From: Floccularia luteovirens
Lineage: Eukaryota > Basidiomycota > Agaricomycetes > Agaricales > Squamanitaceae
Length of the DNA stretch: 64,000 nucleotides
Direction: 5' to 3'
Assembly: GCA_009739215.1 (NCBI GenBank)
Contig: VSJF01000004.1
Span: 930,001 to 994,000, forward strand
Part shown: one piece after another, positions 22,663 through 34,705 of the stretch
Position numbering within the stretch: the first letter of the stretch is position 1
Layout of the letters: every line of letters starts with the position of its first letter
Notes under the pieces: model-generated
Databases searched by the model: none
What the model was told of the DNA's origin: nothing
What the model saw: only the letters and a program-made list of their open reading frames with translations
Program-made: the position numbers and the translations under genes

Positions 22663-25600
22663 CTACTGGAAGTTTTCTCTGGAATCTTCGATACTCCCAT
22701 TGCTAGCGATATGGGAAGTCGACATCATGTATGCATTTCCTCCTAGAATCCCAGAATCACGCATGAATGACATCCACTGTTCGTCCATAGCTGATTCACC
22801 AGATACCATCATCCCCAAGTCCCCTAAGCTTGCAGGAGAATCAGATTTGCTGTCTGTGCCTTGTACCGGAACTCCGGGCACTAGTTGGATAAATATTAAG
22901 ATGTGGGGAATACTGCTGAGAGTTGGACTGCTGTTTATGAGAATGGAGGAAATTCGTATTTTGGGTCGGTAACTGCCAGTTACCGTTACCCCACACCTGC
23001 TCCTGCTCGGATGTCTGCACCTTTCCTGCTTCATGGGAGTATGTATTAGAAGAAGAGGCGTCTACGTCAATATGCTGGAAGTGGCCAGAATACATCGGCG
23101 GTTGAGATGCTAGTGTCTCCAAGGAGTGAGAAGGATTATTATTTTGCGGATATTGGGGAGGGAATTTAGAGAGGTATTCCACTAAAGAGGGATGGACATC
23201 TGGTGACATTTCACTGCTTCTAGAGTCACTATCGGGAGATGGATGATTTGTTGTACTGGTCCGGGCGGGTGAAGATGCAGAGCTTTCTCTCTTGCAAGAT
23301 CTACTAGATATCAGTTTGCTTACTAAAACCCGCGTCTGGCCACCAAATAAGGCTAGTTCATCATCTCCGTAGTCGGGTTTTCCGACAGAAAGGATACCCC
23401 CGATGGGCGTAACATTCCCGCTTCGATATTGGGAATACACCTGGAATGCCCGCTGACGCATCCTGTATAAGATTGCCTGAAATGATATGAGCAACCAGTC
23501 AAAACTTAAAATGTATGCGGACTACCAAGCCACTGCGTGCCCGAAGCGACTGTACTGCTCCCTTCTCGAACAAGTCACACGCAAGTCCAAGCTCAATAAA
23601 GGCGCTAGACGCCATGCCAGATGATGGAGAACGAGTGACAATACACCCAACAATCACCTGTAAACGAGGTCAAAATTTCTCCCAGATATGAAAATATGTG
23701 AACTAACAGCAGCAGAAAACACTTCAAATGCAGTATGTCAGCGTTCATTCCGAATAAATCAATGGCAAAAGCTCACAATGCGTCCAGATACCCCACCATC
23801 GGGCACATAATTCTGGAAATCGGTCAAAATGGTTGAGACTAGATTTTATAACCCCTGAAGCACATCGATATGCAGCAAGGAATGAAGGGGCGTAAGGACT
23901 ACGGAGAGGATTGACGGGATGATCGAGCATTGCTTGTGCAAAGAAACTTCTGTGAATGTATAGCAAAGCTTGGAACCGGTGTCATGACTCCATACTCGTG
24001 CTTTTAAGAAGGAACTCACTGACTGAGCGATATTGGCCCAATAAACATCTTCGCATGTAGACAGATGGAGTGTAGTGCTCATCCTCTGGATTCATGAAAA
24101 CGTTAAGATGGGGAGGTAAGGTTTTTTCGCGGACCTTCCGGTCAAGATCGAGGATTGTCTGGTAATGTGGTGCTGTTGCGGTCAACGTAAGTTCGAGAAC
24201 TGAAGCCAGTATTTCCTTTGTAAACTCATATTTCCATCGAAAGTCTGTTCAAATACGTCAAGTTCAAGACTCCTAGTTTGCGAAGCAAGGATACTTACAG
24301 CCCACCAGTGTATTCCCATCAGCGTCGATGGTAGCTTCGTCATCTATGGGAAATTCGCAATCGACATAGGACAGACGTATTGAAGGTGGTCTCCCCAGCA
24401 TAAGACTCTGCGTCGAATAGTTAAAATTGAGGTTCAAAAAACGATAATCAGTCCACCTACATAAAATAACTCAGCCGAGACCAGCTCCCAAAATAAAGCT
24501 CTGCGACGTTGAACAATTTTCGACTCCATATTCCAACGAGCGCTATCACGGTCTGATACAATCCAGAACATTTTAGAAGTATACTTGCATGACAAACACA
24601 AAATTACTTACGAAGTCCGAGCTGTAAGGGGCATTTGTAAGTATCTAGACGCCATGAGAATGGTCAGTATTACTTACGCTCTGTGCTAACTTGGCTCCAA
24701 GAGAAGTAAGTGCCCACTACCAATTGTTAATCCTCAGTTAATAAAAGCTGGATAACAGTATTCACCAAGCTGTCAATTGTATATCTTTTCCCTGCCATTC
24801 CATGATAAGCCGCAAGTAACAAGACTGCTTGTACAGTAGCAATCTCCGGCGAGTCAAATATAGAACGAAGGGATAAACAAGCACGACCAAGATGATAATA
24901 ACTCTCTGCCTCTTTGTTGACTAGAAATGATGCATTGTTAAAAGGAAATCACAGTCGAAAAGCTGAAACTCACAAGGTTCCAAGGTGAGGTCTACAAGGG
25001 CACCCAATGCAAATACAAAATACAACACAGCAAGTTTATGAGAGGATATGTTATGTGAGCCAACAGATTTCCGTTCTTTTAAGGCTTTGTACGTAGGTGA
25101 TAAGAGCTCGTCAATTAGCTCATCTCTTCTTATCGGGCGGAACGCCCATGACGCTTGTTCCATGTATGTTTCGCATAGTGCCCAAGCCCGCAATTGGTTT
25201 GGGAGATTTTCAAATAACAAGTCCATTGCCTCATCCACATTTTCATCAGCACCAAAAAGATAGCCTGCAGAAAGTTTTGCTATTTCTATTGACACTGGAG
25301 GGAGGTCATCTACCTCGGGTGGGGGACCTAGCTCTGCTCCAGCCTGAGGTTGAATTAGCGGGTCAAGGTTGAGTATGATGTGGAGGGGGCGCTTACAAGA
25401 AGTAAAGTCTTGGAAAATGTATGTCTGTTATGTTATGCACCAATAGAAACAACCAAGACGTACCTCAGACCCCGCTGAAGGTCCAAAATATTTCCCATCA
25501 CCACGATCTCCGATAGTCATCGTACCCAGGGCGTCGATAGTCGATCCAAATGATGATCTTCGTGTCGGTTGTTGCTTGTCAGATATATAACTTTTTTCTG

Positions 25601-26188
25601 GACCAAATTTAATAGCCAGCAGCTCCTCTCGCAGGAGTGGATGTGTTTCGCTTGACACTCCTGACTGAAATATTGCAAGTGCATCTTCCAGTTGCCTTAT
25701 GCGCTGGCCCATCTCCGAGATTTTGGCATGCAACTGTGTAGTATCCGCAAGAACGAACCTTTTTCATAATAAATCCGGAGACGGTTTGATCAAAAAGGTG
25801 ACAAATACCTTGTTCCTTGGCCGGTAGACAAGCTTCCATTAGGACATATTGAAGGACAACCCCGCCTGACTATTAGTTCATTTGATAATAAGTTTAATTT
25901 AAGCTTGCGGGAGTCGTACGGCTACTTACTGCAAGAGCTACAAGGAAGCTTTTTGTCGCACTTAAGCTTTAGTCTGGAAGAGAATGAGTGAGTACTTGAT
26001 AGGTAAGCTACATCATGAGGGCATACCGTCGGCATTCAGCACACGATATCTTTAATCGTATTCTTAGTGCTATTAATCATCAATATATGCATATGTCTAC
26101 TCACTTCACCTCTAGCTCTGCGTGCATCAATCTCTTCTTCACTGCTAAGCTTGTGGGACGTTCGTTTAGTGTTTGGGTGATTCAGCAT
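22663..26188 (-). CDS. Zn2Cys6 (fungal binuclear cluster) transcription factor with fungal_trans domain
   Basis: Fungal regulators of this class bind DNA through a two-zinc cluster and usually control metabolic genes. Spliced exons give CAECRRLKLKCDKKLPCSSC (split here for length) followed by RRGCPSICPNGSL, so the six cysteines are present. After a coiled-coil linker (ISEMGQRIRQLEDALAIF), the middle homology region includes LAAYHGMAGKR, LGLHRDSARWNME and LMLGRPPSIRLSYVDCEFP. About fifteen exons are needed. One is only 10 bases (24612-24621). A last intron of about 105 bases near 22884-22990 is inferred, because it links the body to the frame ending DEQWMSFMRDSGIL. Without it, the protein would stop at 22841. 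The target genes are unknown. Confidence 0.85.
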
Positions 26189-26498
26189 TGAGCGGATGGA
26201 TGGTGGTAGCAATAAAGTGTGTAAAGAGCAGGATTTTGATCGCAGATATATATGTTGCCGATCAGTGAGGACAAGACAATCTGAAGTGATCATTAGTAAT
26301 TAAATAACCATAATTATCATGAATCCGTTATCAACGGGTTATCATAATATCATTTTATTTATTTGTTATCGTTTGCCGTCACGCAATGTCATTTAATGCA
26401 ATGTGGTTTTCTAACTTTGCACTATACTATATTCATTTTTTATTTTAAAGGTCCAAACTATTACACCCGCTGAGCGAGGCACAAATTCCAGAACACGG
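26189..26498. promoter_or_regulatory. Divergent promoter region, regulator gene and beta-barrel protein gene
   Basis: This interval lies between the two start codons. It is AT-rich (for example around 26290-26410). No individual element is claimed. Confidence 0.4.
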
Positions 26499-27339
26499 AT
26501 GCATTTCTCAATCCCCCTCGCCTTTCTTGTTTTCATACAAATCTTCTTCGTAATCGGTAGCAATATACCACCACGCGCTATCTTGAAGAGTAGATATACC
26601 AGGGCCCATTCACTTGGAGATAATTATATATTCGACAAACGACACGGATGGCAGGAAGTCAATGTAACGAACACAGGCTATAAGGATTTGAACAAACGCG
26701 GTTCTATGAACAAACACGGCAAAGCGGGCCTACGGGCCAAAGGGAATAATCCCGCCTTAGTGAAAGTCTTACAATCGGGTTTAAAACTGGGTTCGAAAGT
26801 CAACAAGGCTTTCAAAGAAGCCCTTGACAAAGTTTATAAGGGTATACAACCCGTGGGGAGCAAGCAAAAAGTTACCATTACCTGGTACCAAATTTCAAAA
26901 CCTGTCTTGGACTGTTCTTGACTCGTTCGTAAACAGGTACAACGGCACAGATTTGTTGAATCCAAGTTGCTGGTCCAACGGGCAATGGGCACCCACAGTA
27001 AGTCTCCACAGACTTATAATAATAGGAAAGATCATCAATGAGTTGTAGGACTTGTCTTTTGTTTGTGCGCTTACATTAAGCGGGTGGAGCGATCGACCAA
27101 AATGTTTCAAGTTCTTAGAACGTGCGTATCTCCAATCTGACAATACCATACATATTGAATACTGTCCAGTGTGTATAACGGAAAAGACATGTGTCTACGT
27201 TCGGGTCGTCGATACATGCGCAGGTTGTGCAAATGGGTCCAAACACGTAGACTTGACTCCTGCCGCCTTCCTTCAATTGGCCGGATTAGATGAGGGTGTT
27301 GATACCTGTCCAAATGAGAGAAGCAACAGAACCAGATGA
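26499..27339 (+). CDS. Secreted double-psi beta-barrel (RlpA-like/expansin-like) protein with basic pro-region
   Basis: The N-terminal signal peptide (MHFSIPLAFLVFIQIFFVIG) is followed by about 110 basic, low-complexity residues containing the Lys-Arg pairs FDKRHG and LNKRGS, possible Kex2 sites. The C-terminal domain has the small fungal RlpA-like pattern: TWYNGTDLLNPSCW, then VRVVDTCAGCANGSKHVDLT with the conserved Asp and paired Cys, ending AAFLQLAGL. Introns near 26896-26936, 27000-27048 and 27121-27168 restore the frame. Relatives include barwin-like and expansin-related wall proteins and riboflavin-aldehyde-forming-enzyme-like proteins, and catalytic activity is not established for many. 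The long basic pro-region is longer than is usual for this family. Confidence 0.8.
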
Positions 27340-27564
27340 GTGGTGAACGAGATTTGGTCTCCTTTCTATCTCCTTATGAGAGCTAACCTTATATTTGTAT
27401 TAGGTTCGAAGACCTTTGGGGACCAAAGGTCTAGTTAGAAGATTATTATCAGCTATTTCTATGCGGGCGTGATAGCTGGAAACTGTATTAGATTTGTACT
27501 AGAGCAAAAATAAAGCAATATTCCTACTCACATTCGTACAGAAAGAAATACAGAAATACAAAGA

Positions 27565-30500
27565 TCATGCATTCAGGGTGATCCTCTTCCTTTTCTTGCT
27601 TTCTAATATCTTATCATGCATATTTCCCTCCTCTATCCCCACTTCATAGAATTCCGCCGTCCGATCTGATTCATAACTCCTCTTAATATATTGCCAAGGC
27701 GCAGAGATTATAGCTAATCAATTCCTTTTGGCGGTGCAATGCTGCGCGCAGATTTTTACGAAGATGTGTCAAGGACGTTCGCATGATGCGGTTTGAGACA
27801 ATTTGATGATGGTGTACCTTTAGCAGGAAAAACAAAATACGTGAAACCAGAATGATATTCCAACCCTAAGAGAGCTTCTCGTCATATATATCTTAGATAT
27901 TGAGGATATGGTTTACCTTTTGGACCCAGAAACTCAGGTACTCCATCAGACTGACCACTTTCTCAAACGGCAGGACCAATAACGCGTCTTGCAGAGCAGC
28001 GCTCTGTATTTTTTCAACGACCTTGAGCACATATGCTTCGGGTTCCAGGTCATATGCTGCCAGGACTTGATTCCTTGGCGGGGGCTGTAGCCTCATGGCA
28101 TCTTCTTCGGAAAGTTGAGACATAGCTTCTCTATATTCTCGGAATTGCTGGCGCTCTCCATCCGCAAGGTCAATGGCTTCCATGATGCGTTCCCCTGCCA
28201 TCAAAGTTTCGGTGGTCTGATTTGATACCGCAGTAACTTCCGCCTGCGTAAGAGAATCTGTAGCATCCTTGGCGCCACCTCCGATGGATATATCGTGGGA
28301 TTCCGCAATTCCACTTTCATATAGTTGCTCAAGTTCTCGCTCACGTTCTTCTTCGAGAAACAGCTGAAAGCTATTGTTTTAAAATGGTGCAGACTCAGAA
28401 ACCTTAGAACATACTGGTTCATCCAGTTTTTCCCAGACACGGATGGATTTATCATGCGAACCAGTTACCACAAAATTGCCCTGGTGACTAACTGCCAATG
28501 CCCATACTTCGCCATGGTGTCCTTCGAGCTTCTGAATATTTTCAAACTGAACCACAACCAGTTTAGGATAAGAATTAAAACAGAAAAGTAACTAGCTAAC
28601 CTTGTCCCCATCCCAGTACTTTAGTAATTTGTCTTTTCCAACAGTCCAAAAATAATGTGAACCTTTCTCAAACAAGACCTGCATCACACTCCCGTCATGC
28701 GCAAAGATTGATTTATGACAGTCCCCGAAATCAAGACCCCATATCTTGACGTTTTTATCGGCAGAGCTTGTGACAATCAGTTTGGAGTCATCAGAAATAT
28801 CCATGGATAGAACTGGGAGCTATTGCACATACATGGCAAATGAGAAAAGAAAGTATCCAGGTAAATATCACGTACTTTATGTCCATACAACGACAAGAAA
28901 AATTTCAGGGAATCTTGGTAGAAGACTTTGACAGTGGAATCAAGCAGCGCCACAGCCAAAAATTTTCCATTCGGACTGTACCTGACCGATAGAACGTCGT
29001 CTGTCATCTTCAGCGTTCGGATATGTACCAGTGATAGTAGTTTCCCGCTCTGTATCTGAGGGCAGTGAAATTGGGTGACTAAACAATGAGTACTACATTT
29101 AGACGTACCGATTCTTCAGAAGGATTTTTGTTTTCGAACTCCCAAAATTTTACTTCTTTATCTGCACTTCCACTGACAAGAGCCTGTTGGTCAGATCGGA
29201 CATGCAAGGACCATACAGTTCCAGTGTGTGCATTCACGGTCTCAATCAACGATGAAGATGAGATATCATAGATCAGTATTTCTCCACTTTTTGTACCGAT
29301 AGCAAGCTGAAATTGTATTAGTCAAGATGCAACTGCAATGATAAAACAACTAACATGCGCATCACCCGGCAAGAAGGTACTGCATATTGCATATCCACAC
29401 GCTATTGTCCGGATACATGAATTGGTTTTCATATTCCAAATCTTTACTGATCCTGTAGATTAGACTATTCAGATAATGACGTACATCAAGTGTTAGATGG
29501 ATCGTCACCATTCGATGCAGATGCCAAAATTTGATCATCAGAACTGATAGATAATGTGCGCACGTCTGTTCTATGGCCAGGAATGTCAACTGAATGTGTT
29601 CGTGTAGCTTCTGCTGGCTCTTCCTTGGATTTTGTAGGATAAGGGATATTGTACACCTCCAAAGCATTTGAAGACAATGCTACAAAAAGCTGATGCGTAT
29701 TTAGTAAATTATTTTAAGAAGTGAGATGAAGAAAACATGCCTGAATGCCTCCTTTTGAATTTTCTTGTCCAGCATCAAAATCAAACGACCTGATCTTGCC
29801 GCTCGTGCGGACAATGAGGTAGGGTGTGAACAAATCGGTGAGTTGAATCTCTGTGTCTTGGTCGGGTTCAGCTTGGCTTTTTGTGTTAGTCAATTCCCCC
29901 TTCTCTTGCTGCTTCTCTGCTAGCACGTTTCTTACGTCGTGACTGCTTTTTTCGCACCTCTTCTTCAGATCGCATCCTAAATACCTCTATAGAACGATCG
30001 TGACACTGCACGGCCAGATATGGCTTTGTCGGATGAAAAAAGACTTGAGATACACGATGGCGTGAGGACAAAGGTAGATTAGAAAACGGATGGATCATTT
30101 TCGCAACCTGACAAACCAGGTGAGTAAAGTTATAAGACAGTCACAAGAGAACACACATCGCCAGTTTCTGTTTCCTTGAGACCCTCCTCTATTGCCTTGT
30201 AGTCAATTCTCCATGCTTTCAATTCACCCTCACTACTGCCTGTGAATATCAGATCCCGTTTGGGATCAATATCCATTGACCAAAGTTCGGAGCGATGTGC
30301 TACTAGTCGTTTGTATACAATGCTGGGTTGATAGATCCCAAAGCTTCATGAAAGTATCCTTAGCAGAAGTAATCAAGAGAGACTGAGAAGGATTATCTAA
30401 ATGGTTGTCAGAGGGAGATATGAAATTAACGGCAGTAATCTGATCTCGATGGCCACGAAGTCTAGTCGACACATGAGTTTAAAGGGAGGCAGGAAGAAAG

Positions 30501-31026
30501 AAAAAACATACCGGTATAGACCAGCTTCAGCAACAACATCCCATACAATCAGGTCTGTATCTTGTGAACCTGATACTAGTTTTGTACCTCTTTCGTCAAA
30601 AGCTAGTGCGGTGACAGATTTTTTGTGGCCATGGAAAGTGCTAACGACGGAGCTGGTAGAAGAGTTCCAAAGGCGAATGGACCCATCTGCATAACCAACA
30701 GCAAATGTGTTTTTTTGGGGAGATTGTCGTATTGCAGTCACTTCCTCCCGGTGTCCAGTTTCATGCCACATGGCAAGCTATTTAAAATTATTCCAGGTCG
30801 AGTTATAAGCCAAGCAAAAAAGAATCTAACCATTTGGCCAGTCTTCACATCCCATACCAGAACGTCTTCCAGTGCTGGAACATATGCCAACCTGCCATCG
30901 AATACGGAATTTGATGCAGAGCTGCAGACTATGCCAAATGCCTGTAAGAATTAATCAACGGTGCTGTTGACCTAGAGCGCTATGCCGCACCTGAGTTGGC
31001 CCATGTCTGAGATAACTTTGGACCAT
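27565..31026 (-). CDS. UTP12: Utp12/Dip2 (WDR3), U3 snoRNP WD40 protein; two apparent +1 frame breaks
   Basis: Utp12 is a tandem WD40 propeller protein in the UtpB part of the small-subunit processome. The start [12 protein letters not shown] at 31026 and the next exon, beginning [12 protein letters not shown], match the family. Further landmarks are [38 protein letters not shown] and the Utp12 C-terminal domain ([20 protein letters not shown]). About a dozen introns are present. The frame shifts by one base at about 30304-30310 (between TQHCIQT and [13 protein letters not shown]) and again at 27694-27695 (between [19 protein letters not shown] and QYIKRSYE). Read across both, the protein ends [11 protein letters not shown] at 27565. 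Read literally, it stops soon after each break. Confidence 0.87.
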
Positions 31027-31172
31027 TGAGACAGACAGTGAGCAACAATTATCTTGCAGATTAAAAAAACTTTTGAATAATCAATCAAATTAGGTATACC
31101 CTAACCCCAAACTCGTTCTCCGGCAAAGAAATACTGAGGAACCGGGATTTCTGCGGCCTCATACAAACCACC

Positions 31173-33013
31173 ATGTTGCTCAAATCTACCAGTACAGAGG
31201 CCGCGACTAGATTCATTAAGTTTGTCAACGCTTCACCGACGCCCTTCCATGCAGTGAGCAATGCTGCACGACAATTGGAAAATGCCGGCTTTCAAAAAGT
31301 ATTATCACACCGCTTCTGTCATGCCTTACACAATTAGTTATTTTTTGGCTTAGATAAGGGAAAGAGACGAATGGGAGAAAATAGTCAGGCCAGGAGGCAA
31401 ATACTATTTTACTAGGTAATTGGTTCGTTTATGTGTATGCTCGATAGGAATTATTGAAAGTCATTTACGAAACAAGAAATCAAGCTGCATTGATCGCATT
31501 CACGCTGCCCAAAAATTGGCAACATGGCGCAGGTCTCAGCATAGTAGCTACACATGTTGACAGTCCGAATTTGAGAGTATGTACTTACACCCGTGATGCA
31601 TACAAGTTAACTTATATCCCTATTATGAGATCCGTCCAGTGTCAAAGCAGGGAACATCTTCCTACCTGCAAGTTGGCGTCGAAACATATGGTGGTGGTAT
31701 TTGGCATTCATGGCTCGACCGCGATCTATCAGTTGCTGGAAGAGTTGTTATTTCCCAGAAGTCTGGGGGGTTCAGATCTCAACTGATCAAAATTGATCAT
31801 CCAATCCTTCGCATCCCGAGTCTTGCCATACATTGTAAGTGCCAAGATTAAGTCACTATAAATTTCGAAATTTGAATTGTCACTTTCTAAGTGGATCGCA
31901 CCGTCAATGACAACTTCAAAATTCAGCAAGAAACTGATTTGGTGCCCATCTTCGGCTTAGCTGAGAATCAGCTCAACGCAGCTAATTCTACATCCGAAGA
32001 CGGAGGGAAGGATCCCTCCTTCCAGAAACAAGACACCAATCCGGCATCGAGTGTTCAACAAAATCACCACCCCGCCCTCCTCACACTGTTGGCAAACCAA
32101 TTGTCCACCTCTGGAGATGCCCGAGTTGTTCCGGAGGATATTCATGATTTCGAACTGCAAGTTTTATCTTCCTCGTCATTCTAAGTTTGCTAACTCTGCA
32201 TATAAAGCTGCCTCTATGACACTCAACCTGCAACCCTCTTTGGCCTTAACAACGAATTTATCTCCAGCTCTAGGATGGATAACTTAGTGTCATCGTAAGT
32301 TTATATTTTTTTCGAAATCTATGCATGTGTAACAGAGAGAATATAGCTTTTGCGCCGTGGAAGCTATCATAGATCATGCTTCCAGTCAATCTACACCATC
32401 CCTCGAAGGAAACGTTAATTGTATCGCTTTGTTCAATCATGAAGAAGTGGGCAGCGTCTCTACGTCGGGCGCAGATTCCAATCTTTTACCTTTACTATTG
32501 AACCGCCTTTCTCCAACTCCCTCCACTCTTTCACAGTCAATCGCGCGTTCCTTCGTCATGTCTGCAGATATGTCACATGCTCTCCATCCGAATCACGAAT
32601 CCAAACATCAAAAAAACCACAGACCAATTATGAACGGCGGGATAGTTATCAAAACAAACGCGAAACAAAAGTACACATCCGATGCTATATCGAGTTTTAT
32701 CGTTAAGCAGTTGGTCGAACGTAAAGGTGGCAAAGTGCAAGAATTCGAAGTACGCAATGATATGTATGTTCCTGAAACTTTCATACGTAGTGTTTTTCTT
32801 ACTACCATATACTTTTCTAGGGCTTGTGGTTCAACTATAGGTCCGATGTTATCCAAAATTGGTATCCGAACTGTCGATGTTGGAAACCCGATGTTAGCAA
32901 TGCATTCAATTCGTGAAACAGCAGGTTCATGCGACGTACAAAGTGCCATCGACTTGTTTACATCCTTGTTTGAAGGTTTTTCTACGTTAGATCAACAGCT
33001 CACAGTCGAGTAA
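31173..33013 (+). CDS. DNPEP: Aspartyl aminopeptidase (M18 family)
   Basis: M18 enzymes are large zinc-dependent assemblies that remove N-terminal Asp or Glu. The start MLLKSTSTEAATRFIKFV at 31173 and the landmarks VATHVDSPNLR, ETYGGGIWHSWLDRDLSVAG, NCIALFNHEEVGS, SADMSHALHPNHESKHQ and GNPMLAMHSIRETAG cover the family's metal and substrate residues. About eight introns are needed. One (31415-31481) joins YYFTR to NQAALIAF. Another (32157-32207) has a GC donor and is treated separately. No vacuolar pro-sequence like that of Ape1 is visible, so the cytosolic DNPEP/Ape4 type is the better match. It is divergent from UTP12 with only 146 bases between start codons. Confidence 0.93.
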
Positions 33014-33219
33014 ACGTCGTTATGTGTCCCCAGATATACCAGATAAAGGGCTATCAACCAATATAAAACCTTATGCCGTAAATATTAGAATTACAGTCAG
33101 TGTTAACTACTGGTTTTTGTATCACGACAAAATATATGCCACATGAGTGCTTGCGCCCATGGGCTGTGCTCGTAAAGCATGCGATCTGGATACATCACTA
33201 TTTTACAGGTGGAGGAGGT

Positions 33220-34482
33220 TTATCGTTTTGCCCGTTTCACTGATGGTTCAGAATGCTCCTGTGATACATTGGGACCTGATAATATGCCGCGTTTTTTTGC
33301 TGTGCGAACATAATGAGCTAGTACCCATTCGCGTTCAGCTTCATTCTGTTCAATGGTTCCTTGGCGGATCTCGTACGCTACCAGTGACTAATCAAATTTT
33401 CTGATATGTCAAACTAACGAAAAGCTTACGTTTCATTTCAAATCTAGGTCCAACCTCTGCTAACTCTATCTGTCGACCTGTTTTGACAAAGACATGATGT
33501 CTATATATCAGGTTAATACACGAAACGAGTAGAGGGATATTTTTTTTTGGGAAATTCACCGAAATGAGATGAAATCGTTCTCGTTGGAGAATGACATCAC
33601 GCGCTTGCTATCTTCTTTAGGGACAGGGAAAAGATACTTCAAAACGTCCTGCACGCGTTGCCCAAGCTTGGACGTGAAGTTTTCGAATATTAGATGTGGA
33701 TATTGTTCAGATACCGTAGAATTTTTATATGATGCGATATCGTGTCTAAGAGCCACATTATTGAGAGTGAAGTAGACAGTAGGTCCGTGAGGGAAGTGTG
33801 AGACGATCATGGCATCTGTTATTATCCAGTCCGTTCATCAGAAAAAAATAGGAATGTGATAAGAAACTCACCTGGAATGCCGCGGTGTTCATGTAGGACA
33901 ATGAGGTCAGTAACATCATTTGCTCTGCAAGCCTCTGCTAGCTCTTTTACTACATAGTTTCCGCGATTTATACGATGTGCATTAGGAAAAACCAGTCTCA
34001 TTTCCTGAAATCATATTTAGTAGTAACATATTAGCTAGACTTTGGGCACACCTTCGTGAATTGGAGCAATTTGGAGCTAGGATCTCGAGATGTTGTTATA
34101 ACTAATTTCGGGTCCTGTATTCCAGCACGAGAATACTCGTTGTCGATATGCGTCGTAGGATCTGAAAAGAGCAAGCTATTTGTCGGTGATTCGATGAATT
34201 GAATTAGAAATGATACAAAACACACACCTGCCTGGGCTTCATCGAAAGCCAGATCTTTACCCAAGGTCCTCGCATCTTTCTTAATCTCAGTCGGCAACCT
34301 CTTGCCACTTGCTAGGGCATCTTTTAATTGTTGTTTCCGTTCGTATGTTTGCCTTTCTTGTGATTCTAAGGACTTTGCGTAAACATATTGCCTACGCTCG
34401 CGGGTTTGGCGGCGTAACTATTGTAATGACCGCAAGTAAATAACAAAACGAAAACTGAAGAGGTTGTAAGGGATCATACCAT
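33220..34482 (-). CDS. IMP4: Imp4, U3 snoRNP Brix-domain protein
   Basis: Imp4 helps U3 snoRNA pair with pre-rRNA. The first coding exon is just the ATG (34480-34482). An intron at 34418-34479 then joins it to LRRQTRERRQYVYAKSLE, the normal family start. The Brix domain shows LVITTSRDPSSKLLQF, LVFPNAHRINRGNY, DLIVLHEHRGIP, MIVSHFPHGPTVYFTL and KYLFPVPKEDSKRVM. The last exons give VKTGRQIELAEVGPRFEMK and YEIRQGTIEQ. The stop is at 33220-33222, and the basic C-terminus ends KRAKR. It converges on the aminopeptidase gene with 206 bases between stops. Confidence 0.93.
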
Positions 34483-34705
34483 AGCGAGAGTACAGGTTTT
34501 CAAACGGTAATAATAATAAACTTAAATTCAAAATTGTTGATGCGTGACTCCCAGTGAAAAAGAAAACCGTGACTACTTATAAGTGGCATGAATGCCTAAA
34601 TTCCCTGCTTGAAGAAACAATAATAATTTGCATTTCACACATACTGATATTCACATAAATACATAGAATACGTGACTATGGGTTTCATTTAACTGCACCT
34701 ACTCT

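Noticed and set aside
30297..30318. A 16-base GTATAC...CTAG stretch as an ultra-short intron in UTP12
   Set aside because: Removing it restores frame but deletes the conserved CIQT residues, and 16 bases is far below known fungal intron sizes.
32157..32207. A frame break in aspartyl aminopeptidase like those in UTP12
   Set aside because: A GC-AG intron explains the join fully and recreates the family sequence, so no surplus base is needed.
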